Assembly: GCF_033954835.1 (NCBI RefSeq)
Contig: NZ_CP121471.1
Coordinates: 2,970,501-3,034,500 of the forward strand
Length of the DNA stretch: 64,000 bases
DNA from: Thiorhodovibrio frisius
GTDB lineage: Bacteria > Pseudomonadota > Gammaproteobacteria > Chromatiales > Chromatiaceae
Direction: 5' to 3'
Below the pieces are notes generated by a model that had not been told where the DNA came from, ran no database searches, and worked only from the letters and a program-made list of their open reading frames with translations. Shown here piece by piece: positions 17,701 to 26,839 of this stretch. The position numbers and the translations under genes are program-made. The first letter of the stretch is position 1. The number at the start of each line of letters is the position of its first letter.

Positions 17701-19320
17701 TCAAGCCGCGCTGTCTTGCTTGAGCAGGTGGTCGGCCAGTCGACTGGCGAGCGACATAATCGTCAGGGTGACATGCTTATCGGGAAGCGTCGGCACCACA
17801 CCACCATCGGCGATATACAAATTGGGATGGTCGTGGGTCCGCAGATTGCGGTCGACCACACCGTCTTCAGCACCTGACGACATTCGGGTGCTGCCAGCAT
17901 AGTGGATACCGGTGCCGGGCCGGTCACGGCCACCTTGCAGGAGTGTTCCAGAGCAGCGGCGCAGGGCTTTGCGCACGAAGCGATCCATTTCATCGAGCAT
18001 CTGCAGCGTGCGCTCGGAGTAGCGATACTGAATGTCGACTTGTGGGATGCCGTGCGCGTCGGTCTCCGCCGAGCGGGTGATGCGATTGTCCGGGTCGGGA
18101 TCGCCGGGCGCAAAGACCGCGAGGGTCAGATAGCTATTGAACAATTTGCGTGCCAGCCATGGACGGACCGCCCGTGGGAACTTGCGCAGCCCTTCCAGGT
18201 AATACGGAGTGTCCAGCACCGTCTGTATCGCATGCCCGCAGAAACTGAATTCGGAGCCGTCTGGAAGCTGTCCCCGCGAGACCAGGATGAGCAGATCGCC
18301 GTAGCCCACGTCTGGCGCTGCCGGCTTGCCCCAGAGCTTCAGCAGCGCAGTGGAGAATGCGACCTTGGCATTATCCTGCAAGTAGCGCCCGAGTGTGCCG
18401 GAGCGGTTGGCCAGCCCCTCGGGGGCCTGCTCGCAGGCCGAGTTCAGGAGCAGTCGCGGGGTTTCGAGTGCACCACCAGCCAGGATGAAGTGGCGGGCCT
18501 TGAGTTGCAGCTGCTCGCCGGATTGGGTGTCCAGGCAGGTCAGGGATTCGATCTCACTGGAACCCTGCTTCAGCGCTAGCCTGATCGCCTTGCAGTTGGG
18601 TCTGAGTTCATAATTGGGCAGTGATTCGATCTCGGGCAACAGCCGTGTCGAGAACTTATACATTGCATTCGGCATGCACCCGGAGGTGCAGATGCCCGTT
18701 GAGACACAGGCGTTGGGGCGATCAGCCCGGGTCTCGATTGCTTTTCGGTTCGGAATCACATAGGTGTGGGGTCGTCCCATGCCATGGATCGCGTTGATGA
18801 CCAGCTCATCGGCGGGCCGCAGCGGCTTGGGCGGGATATACTCGCCATCCGGCAGGTCGCCGATCCCTTCGCGGGTGCCACAGACAGTCACGAGCTTTTC
18901 GGTGTCGCTGTAATGGGGCGCGAGGTCGCTGTAGCTGATCGGCCAGCCGCCGAAATCCTGCGGCGCAAAGCGCACCGAAACGCCGTTCCAGAGGTTCTGA
19001 AGGCCGCCAACCGCGTTGACCTGGTAAGAGAGGAACGAGCGCTCCGCAGCGCGCGACGTGGCGCGCGCCTGCGGTTGCGCGAACAGGGCGTTGCGAAAGA
19101 TCGCCTCGCGCGAATCCGTGGGGAAGGACATCTCTGGGCGAATACCCCAGTCCTTGCGCGTTCCCGGTGGGTCGATAGCCGAGAAATAGTTCTCGGGCAG
19201 GCGCGGGCCTTGCTCCACAGACAACACACGAAACCCAGCCTTTGCCAGCCGGTAGGCCACAATGCCTCCACCGGCCCCGGTTCCCACCACGATGAAATCG
19301 TAGACTTGCTCGTTAGCCAC
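17701..19320 (-). CDS. GMC-family FAD oxidoreductase
   Basis: GTG 19320 is preferred because it overlaps the stop of the small upstream gene (GTGGCTAA); an ATG at 19380 would lengthen the overlap to 68 bp. The protein of ~539 residues has the FAD dinucleotide fold VVGTGAGGG near residue 11, a second flavin segment around HFILAGGALETPRLLL, and the C-terminal GMC_oxred_C block with HYAGSTRM and YIADGGVVPTLPDKH. Members oxidise sugars, sugar acids or alcohols. The preceding small gene recalls the flavoprotein-plus-small-subunit layout of membrane gluconate/sugar dehydrogenases. The neighbouring porin and transporter suggest a sugar substrate. Confidence 0.9.
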   Translation of the reverse strand: MANEQVYDFIVVGTGAGGGIVAYRLAKAGFRVLSVEQGPRLPENYFSAIDPPGTRKDWGIRPEMSFPTDSREAIFRNALFAQPQARATSRAAERSFLSYQVNAVGGLQNLWNGVSVRFAPQDFGGWPISYSDLAPHYSDTEKLVTVCGTREGIGDLPDGEYIPPKPLRPADELVINAIHGMGRPHTYVIPNRKAIETRADRPNACVSTGICTSGCMPNAMYKFSTRLLPEIESLPNYELRPNCKAIRLALKQGSSEIESLTCLDTQSGEQLQLKARHFILAGGALETPRLLLNSACEQAPEGLANRSGTLGRYLQDNAKVAFSTALLKLWGKPAAPDVGYGDLLILVSRGQLPDGSEFSFCGHAIQTVLDTPYYLEGLRKFPRAVRPWLARKLFNSYLTLAVFAPGDPDPDNRITRSAETDAHGIPQVDIQYRYSERTLQMLDEMDRFVRKALRRCSGTLLQGGRDRPGTGIHYAGSTRMSSGAEDGVVDRNLRTHDHPNLYIADGGVVPTLPDKHVTLTIMSLASRLADHLLKQDSAA

Positions 19321-19600
19321 CTTTTGCACGCTCCACAAAGCCGTCGGATGCGAAGAAAACCCATTCAAATACATCCTCAATCAGCGCCAGGTCCTTTCGG
19401 CGGCGCTTAAACCTTGATGCTGACTTTGGTGAGGATTCGGAGTCGGCGGCTAGGCGATCAAGCAGGGCCGCGATCTGGTGATTTTCGCAAGCGACCCGCA
19501 AGACCTGATCATGCATCGGCTGCAGGGCGCTTTGATATCGGCTGCGCGCGAGTAGCCCCTCGAGCAGGCGCTGACGATCAGCTGATTGTTTGTCCTTCAT
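19313..19600 (-). CDS. Small protein coupled to the GMC oxidoreductase
   Basis: An in-frame ATG at 19600 gives about 95 residues; an ATG at 19633 would add a short repetitive leader that looks non-coding. It is mostly helical and charged, with MHDQVLRVACENHQIAALLD and a C-terminal FEWVFFASDGF segment. It is translationally coupled to the GMC gene (8-base overlap) and occupies the place of the small subunit in gluconate-2-dehydrogenase-like operons, but no Tat signal is visible. The IS element inserted about 80 bp upstream probably separates it from its native promoter. Function not recognised. Confidence 0.55.
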   Translation of the reverse strand: MKDKQSADRQRLLEGLLARSRYQSALQPMHDQVLRVACENHQIAALLDRLAADSESSPKSASRFKRRRKDLALIEDVFEWVFFASDGFVERAKGG

Positions 19601-19687
19601 CTGGGCTCTCATCTGGGCTCTCCAGGTTCGCACGCGGCGGAGTTGCCGGATTGGTTAGCCAGCACCGAGGTGCTGTTCACCATACCA

Positions 19688-21058
19688 TTACCCATAACTA
19701 TCCCTGACGCTGCGGTAAGCCTCCAGCGCCATGACAAAATCGGGGATGCGCTGCAACCCAATCCAGAGCGTCTTCGGTCCCGGGAACCCATCGGATTTGC
19801 GGTTGAGAAAGCCGCCCAGGGAGGCGACCATGCGCACCATGGTATCGAGCGAGGGCGGCTGCTCGGGTGGCGCTTGTTTCTGGGTGACCAGATAGACCGC
19901 CTTCCATTCCTCCTCGGCAAAGACCGCATCGCAAGGCAACTCCGGGCACTCGCGCCCGAGCATGGTCAGGTACAGCACCCGCCACGCGATGATCATGTAC
20001 AAAGCGAGCGCCGGCTCCAGGCGCTCGCGCGTCTCGAGCTGCAGCTCCTCAATGCGGCAGCCACTTTTTAAGATCCGGAAAAAAATTTCCACTTGCCACC
20101 TGCAAAGATACCAGGAGAGCGTCTCGATGGCCTCTTGGGCGCTCTGCACCGCCAGATTGGTCAGCAACAGCCAGTTGAGTGGCTCCTCGCCGGCGGGCGG
20201 ATTGACCTCGGTGGCCAGCAAAGCCGTGACCGTGACATCGGGCAAGGTGCGATCCGGGCGCCAGGGTGCCTTCAGGGTCACGCGCACCACCTTGATCTCC
20301 TGCGTGACCTGGCGTGCTTTGGCCCCCTTGGTGGCGGGACGCTCGAAGGTGATCTCGGTGAGCACCGGGGCGGCGTCCAGGGCCTCATTGAGCTTTCTGC
20401 CATCGGCCAAGCAGCGGTCGCGATGCTGCACCCGTACCAGCCAATCGGCGCTGTTCTCGGGGATGGGCGCTTCAACAAACAGGTCGTAGATGTCGCCCTC
20501 GCGATCGGCAACATAGGTCAAGCGCGTGTCGCTCAGTTCCTCGGCCAGCGCATTGACGCGCGCGTAGCCATCGACCCAGCGCACGCTTTCTTTCTCCTCC
20601 AGTGGGCGGCGCGAGTCTTTGTCCTTGCCCAGGCTACCGGGCTCGCGCACAAAAGTGTGCAAATCCAGCAGCCCCAGCGCGAGGCGCTCGGGCGTGACCG
20701 CCAAGGTGGGATGGATGTACATCCCATAGCGGCTCTCAAAGTTCAGTGGCCCAAGACCGACAATGCCTTTTTTGGTTGTATAGTCCAGCTCGCTGGTATC
20801 TTGGATACACAGCACCCGCGGATGCTCGCGCAGACGTTCTTCGGTACAAGCAAAATGGGGTGCGAGGATCTGCTCGGCGGTGACCGTGGGATGATCGAAA
20901 AAGCGATAGGCGGCCCGGGTCTCATACCAACCGTTGCAAGCCCCGGGAATACTTTGTGTCGGCTTGGCGCCGAGGGTTTCAAGCACCTGTTGGGCGCGAT
21001 GATTCAGGCGCTTGTCGCCCAGAGAGATGTCCTGCAGTTCAGAGGCCAGCGCGATCAT
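19688..21058 (-). CDS. IS4-family transposase, YREK type
   Basis: ATG 21058 overlaps the stop of the upstream DUF4338 gene (ATGA) and starts a 456-residue protein; frame extension further upstream only reads the other gene out of frame. The N-terminus (LGDKRLNHRAQQVLETL) is the Tn5-type DNA-binding domain. Catalytic-site segments are CIQDTSELDY (first Asp), YVADREGDIYDLF (second Asp) and the YREK signature in YLCRWQVEIFFRILK (Tyr-x2-Arg-x3-Glu-x6-Lys). It catalyses cut-and-paste transposition of the surrounding element. The frame is intact, so activity is possible. Confidence 0.93.
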   Translation of the reverse strand: MIALASELQDISLGDKRLNHRAQQVLETLGAKPTQSIPGACNGWYETRAAYRFFDHPTVTAEQILAPHFACTEERLREHPRVLCIQDTSELDYTTKKGIVGLGPLNFESRYGMYIHPTLAVTPERLALGLLDLHTFVREPGSLGKDKDSRRPLEEKESVRWVDGYARVNALAEELSDTRLTYVADREGDIYDLFVEAPIPENSADWLVRVQHRDRCLADGRKLNEALDAAPVLTEITFERPATKGAKARQVTQEIKVVRVTLKAPWRPDRTLPDVTVTALLATEVNPPAGEEPLNWLLLTNLAVQSAQEAIETLSWYLCRWQVEIFFRILKSGCRIEELQLETRERLEPALALYMIIAWRVLYLTMLGRECPELPCDAVFAEEEWKAVYLVTQKQAPPEQPPSLDTMVRMVASLGGFLNRKSDGFPGPKTLWIGLQRIPDFVMALEAYRSVRDSYG

Positions 21059-21936
21059 GCCACCACCCCCAGGGCGGCGCGGAAGTCCGCCGCCAGCGGG
21101 TAGACATAGATCGCCTTGCGCGGCAGCGCGGCCCGATGGGTGCGGTCGCACTTGCCGCGTCCGGTGGTTTCGCCCAAGTCGTGCCAGTTGGCGGCACGGT
21201 AACAGGTCCCGGCAAAGCGTGGGGTCTCGACAAAGGTCTCCAGCAGCACCAGACGCTCGCCATAGCGGGCGGGAAAGTCGACACTGACTTGCCGCGCGGC
21301 CAAGGACAGCACCTTGGAGGCGAGGTGTTTGACCTGCACCCAGGGCAGGATGAGGAAGCGGGCGTTGTTGAGCACCCGTCCCAGGTGTGCTTGGCGCTGC
21401 GCGGGCGTCCAGCCAATCCAGCGGTCGCGGGCAGCGACTTTCCAGGCCGCCGCGCCAAAGCCGATGGCGCCGAGCAGACCGCCATCCCACTGGATCAGGT
21501 AGCGCAGCTGCGCACCGGGCAGGGGACTGTAGCCGAGGTAGTGGTAGCGTTCGATCAGGCCGTTCCATAATTGCGAGGCCCTTCGATCATCAACGCGCGC
21601 CAGGCGCAAGCCGCTGAGCGCGCGCAGCGGGACGGACACTGGGATCGGTTCGGGCCGGGACTCGGGGCGCGGGACGAAGCGCCGCCCATTGCCATTGCCG
21701 CAGGTCGGTGGCGGCAGCACAATGAGCCCGGCACGATGCAACCGCAGCAGTCCCACCCGGGCACTCATGAGCTTGGGGCGGCCTTGGATATCGGTCCACT
21801 CCAGCGCGCGACACACCCGCCGCGCAATCTCCGCGCGCAGCGGCGGCTGCGCCAGCGCGATCTCCTGGCGAAGGCGCGCTAAGTCGGTCTCGTTGAAAGG
21901 GCGCCCACATAAACGGCTTGGAATGGCTTGGTCCAT
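21055..21936 (-). CDS. DUF4338 (DruA-like) protein carried by the IS element
   Basis: A protein of 293 residues. The DUF4338 core is evident: RYHYLGYSPLPGAQLRYLI, then AAWKVAARDRWIGW, LNNARFLILPWV, LASKVL, LLETFVETPRFAGTCYRAANW and LGETTGRGKCD. DruA of the Druantia anti-phage system carries this domain, but many homologues accompany transposase genes, as here. The gene lies inside the terminal inverted repeats, upstream of and coupled to the transposase by ATGA, so it moves with the element. Its biochemical role is unknown; an accessory function in transposition or target choice is inference. Confidence 0.85.
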   Translation of the reverse strand: MDQAIPSRLCGRPFNETDLARLRQEIALAQPPLRAEIARRVCRALEWTDIQGRPKLMSARVGLLRLHRAGLIVLPPPTCGNGNGRRFVPRPESRPEPIPVSVPLRALSGLRLARVDDRRASQLWNGLIERYHYLGYSPLPGAQLRYLIQWDGGLLGAIGFGAAAWKVAARDRWIGWTPAQRQAHLGRVLNNARFLILPWVQVKHLASKVLSLAARQVSVDFPARYGERLVLLETFVETPRFAGTCYRAANWHDLGETTGRGKCDRTHRAALPRKAIYVYPLAADFRAALGVVA

Positions 21937-22050
21937 GGTCTCCCGTCCCCTTGCTGAAGATGAAAGGGCATCTCAGCAGAACTCGGGAGCTGTGTCCAGC
22001 CCCGGACGACGCTGGGGCGGGGAGATATGGGTAATGGTATGGCTGTTCAC

Positions 22051-22459
22051 CCCTTATAGACCGCCCCATTTGTTTACGGGATAGGCCAGAGAGTGAATCC
22101 GAGAAAGTTCGAACAGGAAGCCTGCCGTGGCTGCCAAAAAGAACACGAAGAAGAAGATCAAACACCGCAAATTGACGACCATATTTGAATAGCGCCATTG
22201 CCAAGCTGGCCCAGCATAAAATACAAGGGCGCGCGCTGATTTATTCGATCTTTGCGCCTTTATCCCTAGTTAATGCATTGATTAATAGCGTTTTAATTTC
22301 ATACAACGGACATCAGCATTTCCCTATCGCTATCTCGCATCTTGCCATAGTCATAGAGATCGCGCTAGTGTGAGATGAGCTAACCTGGGCTCTTGATCCT
22401 TTAGTACACTAAAACGTCCTAATGCATGCCCTATTCCATTGGGCTAGCGAGGTTAAATC
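22051..22459. other. Gene-poor A+T-rich stretch after the IS element
   Basis: No confident gene. Around 22125-22190 there is a short plus-strand frame encoding a Lys-rich peptide (KKNTKKKIKHRK) that might be the end of a disrupted gene. A 62-codon frame at 22185-22373 has no ribosome site or recognisable product. The sequence before 22460 is A+T-rich and probably contains the promoter of the aminotransferase gene. Confidence 0.4.
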
Positions 22460-23763
22460 ATGACCACAGATGGCAAGCAGAGCACCGCTTTGGCGATTAA
22501 CGGAGGCACACCGATTCGAACTGAGCCTCTGCCATGGGAGTTGCCCGGCGCCCATTGGATTGGCGACGAAGAGCTGGACCTGGTCTCCCGCGTGGTGCGC
22601 GCACAGAGCCCGTTCCGATACTATGGCGCTGATCTTCAGCACATGGTGGACCAGCTTGAGGGCGAATGGCAGACCAGGCTCTCGCGCAAGCACGCATTGG
22701 CGGTCAACTGCGGAACCCAAGCCTTGCACATCTGCCTGGCTGCAATGGGCGTGGGTCCGGGTGACGAGGTACTGGTGCCTGGTTACATGTGGGTCAGCTG
22801 TATTTCCGCCGTGGTTCGGCTGGGTGCCATTCCGCGACTGGTGGATATCGACGATACCTTCTGCATGTCGGTAACCGACCTTGAGGCCAAGCTAAATTCG
22901 CGCTCAAAAGCGATTCTCTACGTGAATATGTCAGGGGCACCTGGCCATATCGATCAGATCAAGGACTTAGCCAAGCAGCGAGGCCTTTGGCTGCTGGAAG
23001 ACTGTGCGCAGGCAGCCGGGGCCAGCCCTGCGGCGCCTTCGGTGACATGGCCATCTTTAGCTTTCAGCTGAACAAGAATCTGACCTCTGGCGAAGGCGGG
23101 CTGATCGTTTGCGATGACGATCATCTCTATAAGCGTGCCTTCGCGATCCATGACCTCGGGTTCTCTCGCAATGCTGCGGGTCGGCTCGATCCAAGCGATC
23201 CCAACTATCAACTTTGGGGCGTCGGCGCCCGGATGTCTGAGCTCTCGGGGGCAATGGCACTGGCACAAACGCGGAAGCTCGATCAGATCACGGCGGCAAT
23301 GCGAACGGCGAAATGGCGCATTCGTGAGCGGCTTGCGGCCATTCCCGGCATTGATCTGCGCAATGTGCTTGATCCGAGCGGCGATAGCGGTCCGTTCATG
23401 CTAATGCGGTTTCAAACCGGGGCGCTCGCACAGCAGATTGTTGAAGCGGTTCGCGCCGAGGGGGTTCGCGGTCCTGAAGGTAGTCTGGCCTGCCTGACGC
23501 TCAAGGACTGGGGACTCCACTGGTATTTCAATGTGCAGAGCTTGGTGCACAAACGCTCAATCGCCGATTCCGGGTTCCCATGGAGCCATCCTGATAACGC
23601 CTTCCACGCGCAGATTGATTACAGTCGTGGAACCTTGCCGGTGTGCGACCATTATCATGATCGAGGGGCGCTCTTAACTGTGGCCTCGCGTCTTAGCGAC
23701 CAAGATATCGATGACATCGCGTCGGCCTTTGAAAAGGTTTGCGGCGTCCTTTTGATGCCTTGA
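22460..23763 (+). pseudogene. DegT/DnrJ/EryC1/StrS-family aminotransferase, frameshifted
   Basis: Two overlapping frames encode one PLP-dependent sugar aminotransferase. The first (from ATG 22460) carries LAINGGTPIRTEPLP, AVNCGTQALHICLAAMGVGPGDEVLVPGY and WLLEDCAQAAGAS. The family then continues in another frame with GQPCGAFGDMAIFSFQLNKNLTSGEGG, which holds the PLP Lys, to the stop at 23763. The frame changes at ~23020-23040, within a sequence where CGGGGCCAGC would be expected twice but occurs once. A slip deletion of about 13 bp between short repeats would explain it. A sequencing error is possible. The gene precedes a sugar transporter, so it probably served sugar metabolism. Confidence 0.85.
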
Positions 23764-23828
23764 TGGCCTCATCGGTGCTTGCTCCGTTCGCACCGCATTG
23801 AACTCATCTAAATAGGGGTATAACGCCC

Positions 23829-25187
23829 GTGACCCGACTCTCGTCACTGGTCGCGCTTGTCGCGGCCCTTTCCGGCCTGCTCGTCGGCTATGCAACCGGC
23901 GTCATTGCTGGGGCAGAGGCGCCTTTAACCAAGGAGTTCGGGCTGCAAGATCAGAATGCCCTGCGCGGGCTTCTTGTCGGTTGCATCCTCATTGGCGGTT
24001 TCTTTGGCGCGATCTTCGCTGGCGCCATCGTTAAGCACATTGGGCCGCGGCGCATGCTGATCTTGATCGGCGTCGTATTCGCCGTCGCCAGTTTCGGGAT
24101 GTCGTACAGCGAGCACGCCTGGCCCTTTATCGCCTGGCGAACCCTTGCTGGTTTTGCGGTTGGGGCTTCAACCATGGTGGCGCCCCTCTATGTGGGTGAG
24201 ACGGCGCCGCCGAATTGGCGCGGTGCACTGATCACTGGCTTCCAGCTTGCGCTGACGATGGGCATTTTGTTGGGATATTTGGCCAATCTTGCCTTTGCCG
24301 AGACTGAGAATTGGCGGCTGATGCTAGGGCTGATGGCCGTTCCGAGCCTGATCCTGGTGGTCGGGATGATCCCACTGACAGAGAGCCCGCGCTGGCTGCT
24401 GCTGCGCGGGCACAAAGAGGTCGCGCAACGGGTCTTTCGGCGGATCGCTGGATTCGATTGGCCGCCTCAGGAGATGGCCCAGGTTCTCGCCTCAGGCCAG
24501 CTCGAAGCCGATTGGCGCGACCTGCTCCGGCCCCGCTTCAGGCCTGTGCTCTTGGTCGCTGTATTGCTGTTTGCGTTCACCAACCTAAGTGGCATCGACG
24601 TGATCCTCTATTACGCCCCGGTCATCTTCGCCGAGGTCGGCTTCGACGGAACGCTCGGACCCATTCTCGCGACGGTCGGTATCGGCACTATCAACGTCCT
24701 GGCCACAATCGCTGCGATGTGGATGGTAGACCGCTACGGGCGCCGCCCGCTGCTGATCGGCGGCCTGATCCCTATGGCAATCGCCATGGCCATGATGGTG
24801 CCGAGCTTATTGTTCGAGGGGGCTGGCTGGAATGCGATGGCGCTTGTCGCGCTCGCGCTCTTCATCGTCAGCTTCGCGATCAGCCTGGGTCCCCTACCCT
24901 ACGTGATCATGGCCGAGATCTTTCCGGTGCAGACGCGCGGTGTCGGGATGGGCTTGGCCGCAGCGGCGGCTTGGGCGGTGAACGCGCTGGTCTCGGTGTC
25001 CTTTTTCAGCTTGGCTGCGACCTTTGGCATGCCGAGCGTCTTCGGCATGTTTGCACTAATCTGCGTAATCGCGCTCATCTTTGTTGTAATCTACGTGCCG
25101 GAAACACGCGGGCGCAGCCTCGAGGAGATCGAGGCCAATCTGGTCGCAGGAAAACCTGTGCGCCGCCTTGGCGAAGTCTTCGATTGA
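23829..25187 (+). CDS. MFS sugar transporter (second)
   Basis: A protein of 452 residues starting at GTG 23829, with twelve hydrophobic segments. Sugar-porter motifs: GPRRMLI in loop 2-3, TESPRWLLLRGHKE after helix 6, NLSGIDVILYYAPVIF in helix 7 (the QQxSG motif is altered), DRYGRRP in loop 8-9 and YVPETRGRSLEEIE at the end. It is not a close copy of the transporter at 14694-16127. Its last ~30 codons and 3' flank recur in diverged form at 37770-38030. The likely role is sugar-proton symport; substrate unknown. Confidence 0.9.
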   Translation: MTRLSSLVALVAALSGLLVGYATGVIAGAEAPLTKEFGLQDQNALRGLLVGCILIGGFFGAIFAGAIVKHIGPRRMLILIGVVFAVASFGMSYSEHAWPFIAWRTLAGFAVGASTMVAPLYVGETAPPNWRGALITGFQLALTMGILLGYLANLAFAETENWRLMLGLMAVPSLILVVGMIPLTESPRWLLLRGHKEVAQRVFRRIAGFDWPPQEMAQVLASGQLEADWRDLLRPRFRPVLLVAVLLFAFTNLSGIDVILYYAPVIFAEVGFDGTLGPILATVGIGTINVLATIAAMWMVDRYGRRPLLIGGLIPMAIAMAMMVPSLLFEGAGWNAMALVALALFIVSFAISLGPLPYVIMAEIFPVQTRGVGMGLAAAAAWAVNALVSVSFFSLAATFGMPSVFGMFALICVIALIFVVIYVPETRGRSLEEIEANLVAGKPVRRLGEVFD

Positions 25188-25261
25188 CCGGGATTTGCTT
25201 CTTCACCAACAGCGCGAATGATGACTCAGCAGGGACGTCGCGCTGGCAGAAAAACACGACG

Positions 25262-25356
25262 AGCGATAGAACACGGCCAACCAAACCGTGACCTGCTCCG
25301 GGTGCGTCCAGGACACTCGGTGCCGGCAGTGCGCAGGAATGTTCATCTAGTCGCCG
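25262..25356 (-). pseudogene. Fragment of a cupin gene (3' end only)
   Basis: This stretch matches, with scattered substitutions, the last ~30 codons of the intact cupin gene at 37941-38321 (same orientation), including the segment encoding HRVSWTHPEQV and WLAVFYR. The match stops abruptly at the start of unrelated sequence, and the stop codon of the intact gene is not conserved here. With the preceding MFS 3' end it forms one half of a duplicated junction. Confidence 0.7.
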
Positions 25357-25426
25357 TCTCTTGGATTCCATCAATACAGATAAGTCGAGAGTGAAGCGCT
25401 TCAATCTTTGAAAGGGTGGCATTGTC

Positions 25427-26776
25427 ATGACAAAACTCCAACTCCATTTCCACAACCCTTTGCGGTTTGCGTTTTTCTTCATCGCGCTTTTTGCACTTTG
25501 CTCAACAGCGGCGCTGGCCCTGGTCGCCGACGTGCAAAAGCTCGGCGAAGTGCCAATCACAGAAATTGGCGCCAGTGCCGAATGGCTACCGGCCAAAACA
25601 ATCCTCATGCATACGCCCGGGCAGGAGCTTTTTTTAGGCATTATTCACCCCGATGCAGCCCTGTACGAAAAACCATTCAGCATCAATGGAGCGGCAAATG
25701 AACACCAAGAATACATTCGGCTGTTGGAGAAAAACGGCGCTGTCGTTTTTACCGTCCGAGATGCTCTCCTGCGTGGCGTTCTCGATAAGAACGGAAATGT
25801 GATCGAAGGAGACGCGCTCGACCGGTTACGGGAGTTCGCCGCGGATTTTTTGACCATCGATACCTCGGCGCTGCCGGAACAGGAACGCACCGCGCAAGAG
25901 GCTTACAAAGAAAAGACGCTGCGCGCGCTTGACCCGCAAGAGCTGATCGAGATTATCCTTCTCCGCCCAACGGTTCACCTCCAAAAGACCGACTTTAACA
26001 CCGGCTTCGAAGCGACATACAGCGAGGCGCCGCTGATGAATCTGTATTTTCTGCGCGACCAGATGATCACCACCGAAAAGGGCGTCGTGATCAGCAAAAT
26101 GAACTCACAGCAACGCGCAGCGGAAACGCGCGTGATTAAATTCGCGCTGTCCAAACTCGGCGTGACGCCAATTCTTGAAATCTCCGGCGAAGGGCGACTC
26201 GAAGGCGGCGACTTTTTGCCCGCCGATGGTTACGCGCTACTCGGGCAGGGTTTACGCACCAATGCCGAGGCGGTTCGCCAGCTTTTGGACGGCGGTGCTA
26301 TCGGCGCGAAATATTTCGTCGTCGTGAAAGATGCCTGGCAAGATCAGGAACAAATGCACCTGGACACATTTTTTAACATCATCGATTCAGATCTGGCGGT
26401 GCTCGAAAAGACGCGCGTGAACGCAAAAGAAGGCGACGAGCGCTTTTTGACCGTCGACGTCTATGACAAAAAGGACGGTGAATACGTCAAAATCAAGGCC
26501 GACGCGCCATTCGTCAAATTCGTGCGCGAAACCCTTGGCATGAAAATCATCCCGGTTACAAGCGAAGATCAGCTTCGTTACGGCGTGAACTTTCTCACAA
26601 TCAGAGGGCGGAAAATTCTCGGCGTCGATGGCGTGAGCGAGCAGTACAAACAGACGCTTGCCAACAATGGAGTTGATGCGACATGGATGGACTTTTCCAA
26701 TCTGAGCAGCGGATACGGGGCAGCGCACTGCTCTACGCAGGTACTTCATCGCGCAGCGATCACCGCTTTGAAATAG
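25427..26776 (+). CDS. Exported arginine deiminase-family protein
   Basis: A protein of 449 residues. The first ~35 form a signal peptide (hydrophobic FAFFFIALFALCSTAALAL). The body is an arginine deiminase/amidinotransferase fold: LRDQMITT with the catalytic-type Asp, LEGGDFL with the Glu/Asp substrate pair, MHLDTFFNIID with the catalytic His, and the C-terminal nucleophile Cys in GAAHCSTQ. Arginine deiminase converts arginine to citrulline and ammonia and is normally cytoplasmic. A signal sequence implies a periplasmic or secreted enzyme acting on external guanidino compounds or peptidyl-arginine; the substrate is uncertain. It stands alone, without carbamate kinase or ornithine carbamoyltransferase genes, at the edge of the accessory island. 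Confidence 0.82.
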   Translation: MTKLQLHFHNPLRFAFFFIALFALCSTAALALVADVQKLGEVPITEIGASAEWLPAKTILMHTPGQELFLGIIHPDAALYEKPFSINGAANEHQEYIRLLEKNGAVVFTVRDALLRGVLDKNGNVIEGDALDRLREFAADFLTIDTSALPEQERTAQEAYKEKTLRALDPQELIEIILLRPTVHLQKTDFNTGFEATYSEAPLMNLYFLRDQMITTEKGVVISKMNSQQRAAETRVIKFALSKLGVTPILEISGEGRLEGGDFLPADGYALLGQGLRTNAEAVRQLLDGGAIGAKYFVVVKDAWQDQEQMHLDTFFNIIDSDLAVLEKTRVNAKEGDERFLTVDVYDKKDGEYVKIKADAPFVKFVRETLGMKIIPVTSEDQLRYGVNFLTIRGRKILGVDGVSEQYKQTLANNGVDATWMDFSNLSSGYGAAHCSTQVLHRAAITALK

Positions 26777-26839
26777 CGTCGGAGCGCTCCGCCGATGGGA
26801 TTTATGGGGCCAGGGGGGGGATTTATGGCAGGGATTTAT

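Larger units (their letters stand above)
19681..22041 (-). mobile_element. IS4-family (YREK/Tn5-like) insertion sequence with a DUF4338 accessory gene
   Basis: The element is exactly delimited. Both ends carry the same 16-bp inverted repeat, CATACCATTACCCATA (19681-19696 and, complemented, 22026-22041). It is flanked by a 9-bp direct repeat GCTGTTCAC at 19672-19680 and 22042-22050, the target duplication length known for Tn5/IS50-type elements. The 2361-bp element carries two minus-strand genes overlapping by ATGA: a DUF4338 gene first, then the DDE transposase. The perfect inverted repeats and target duplication suggest a recent insertion. Confidence 0.93.

Noticed and set aside
21058-21568. 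Upstream extension of the IS4 transposase to 626 residues
   Set aside because: The extra N-terminus is the DUF4338 gene read out of frame; the ATGA overlap at 21055-21058 marks the real start.
19681-22041. A stand-alone Druantia defence system
   Set aside because: Only a DruA-like gene is present, and it sits inside transposon ends with no DruB-E or helicase genes nearby.
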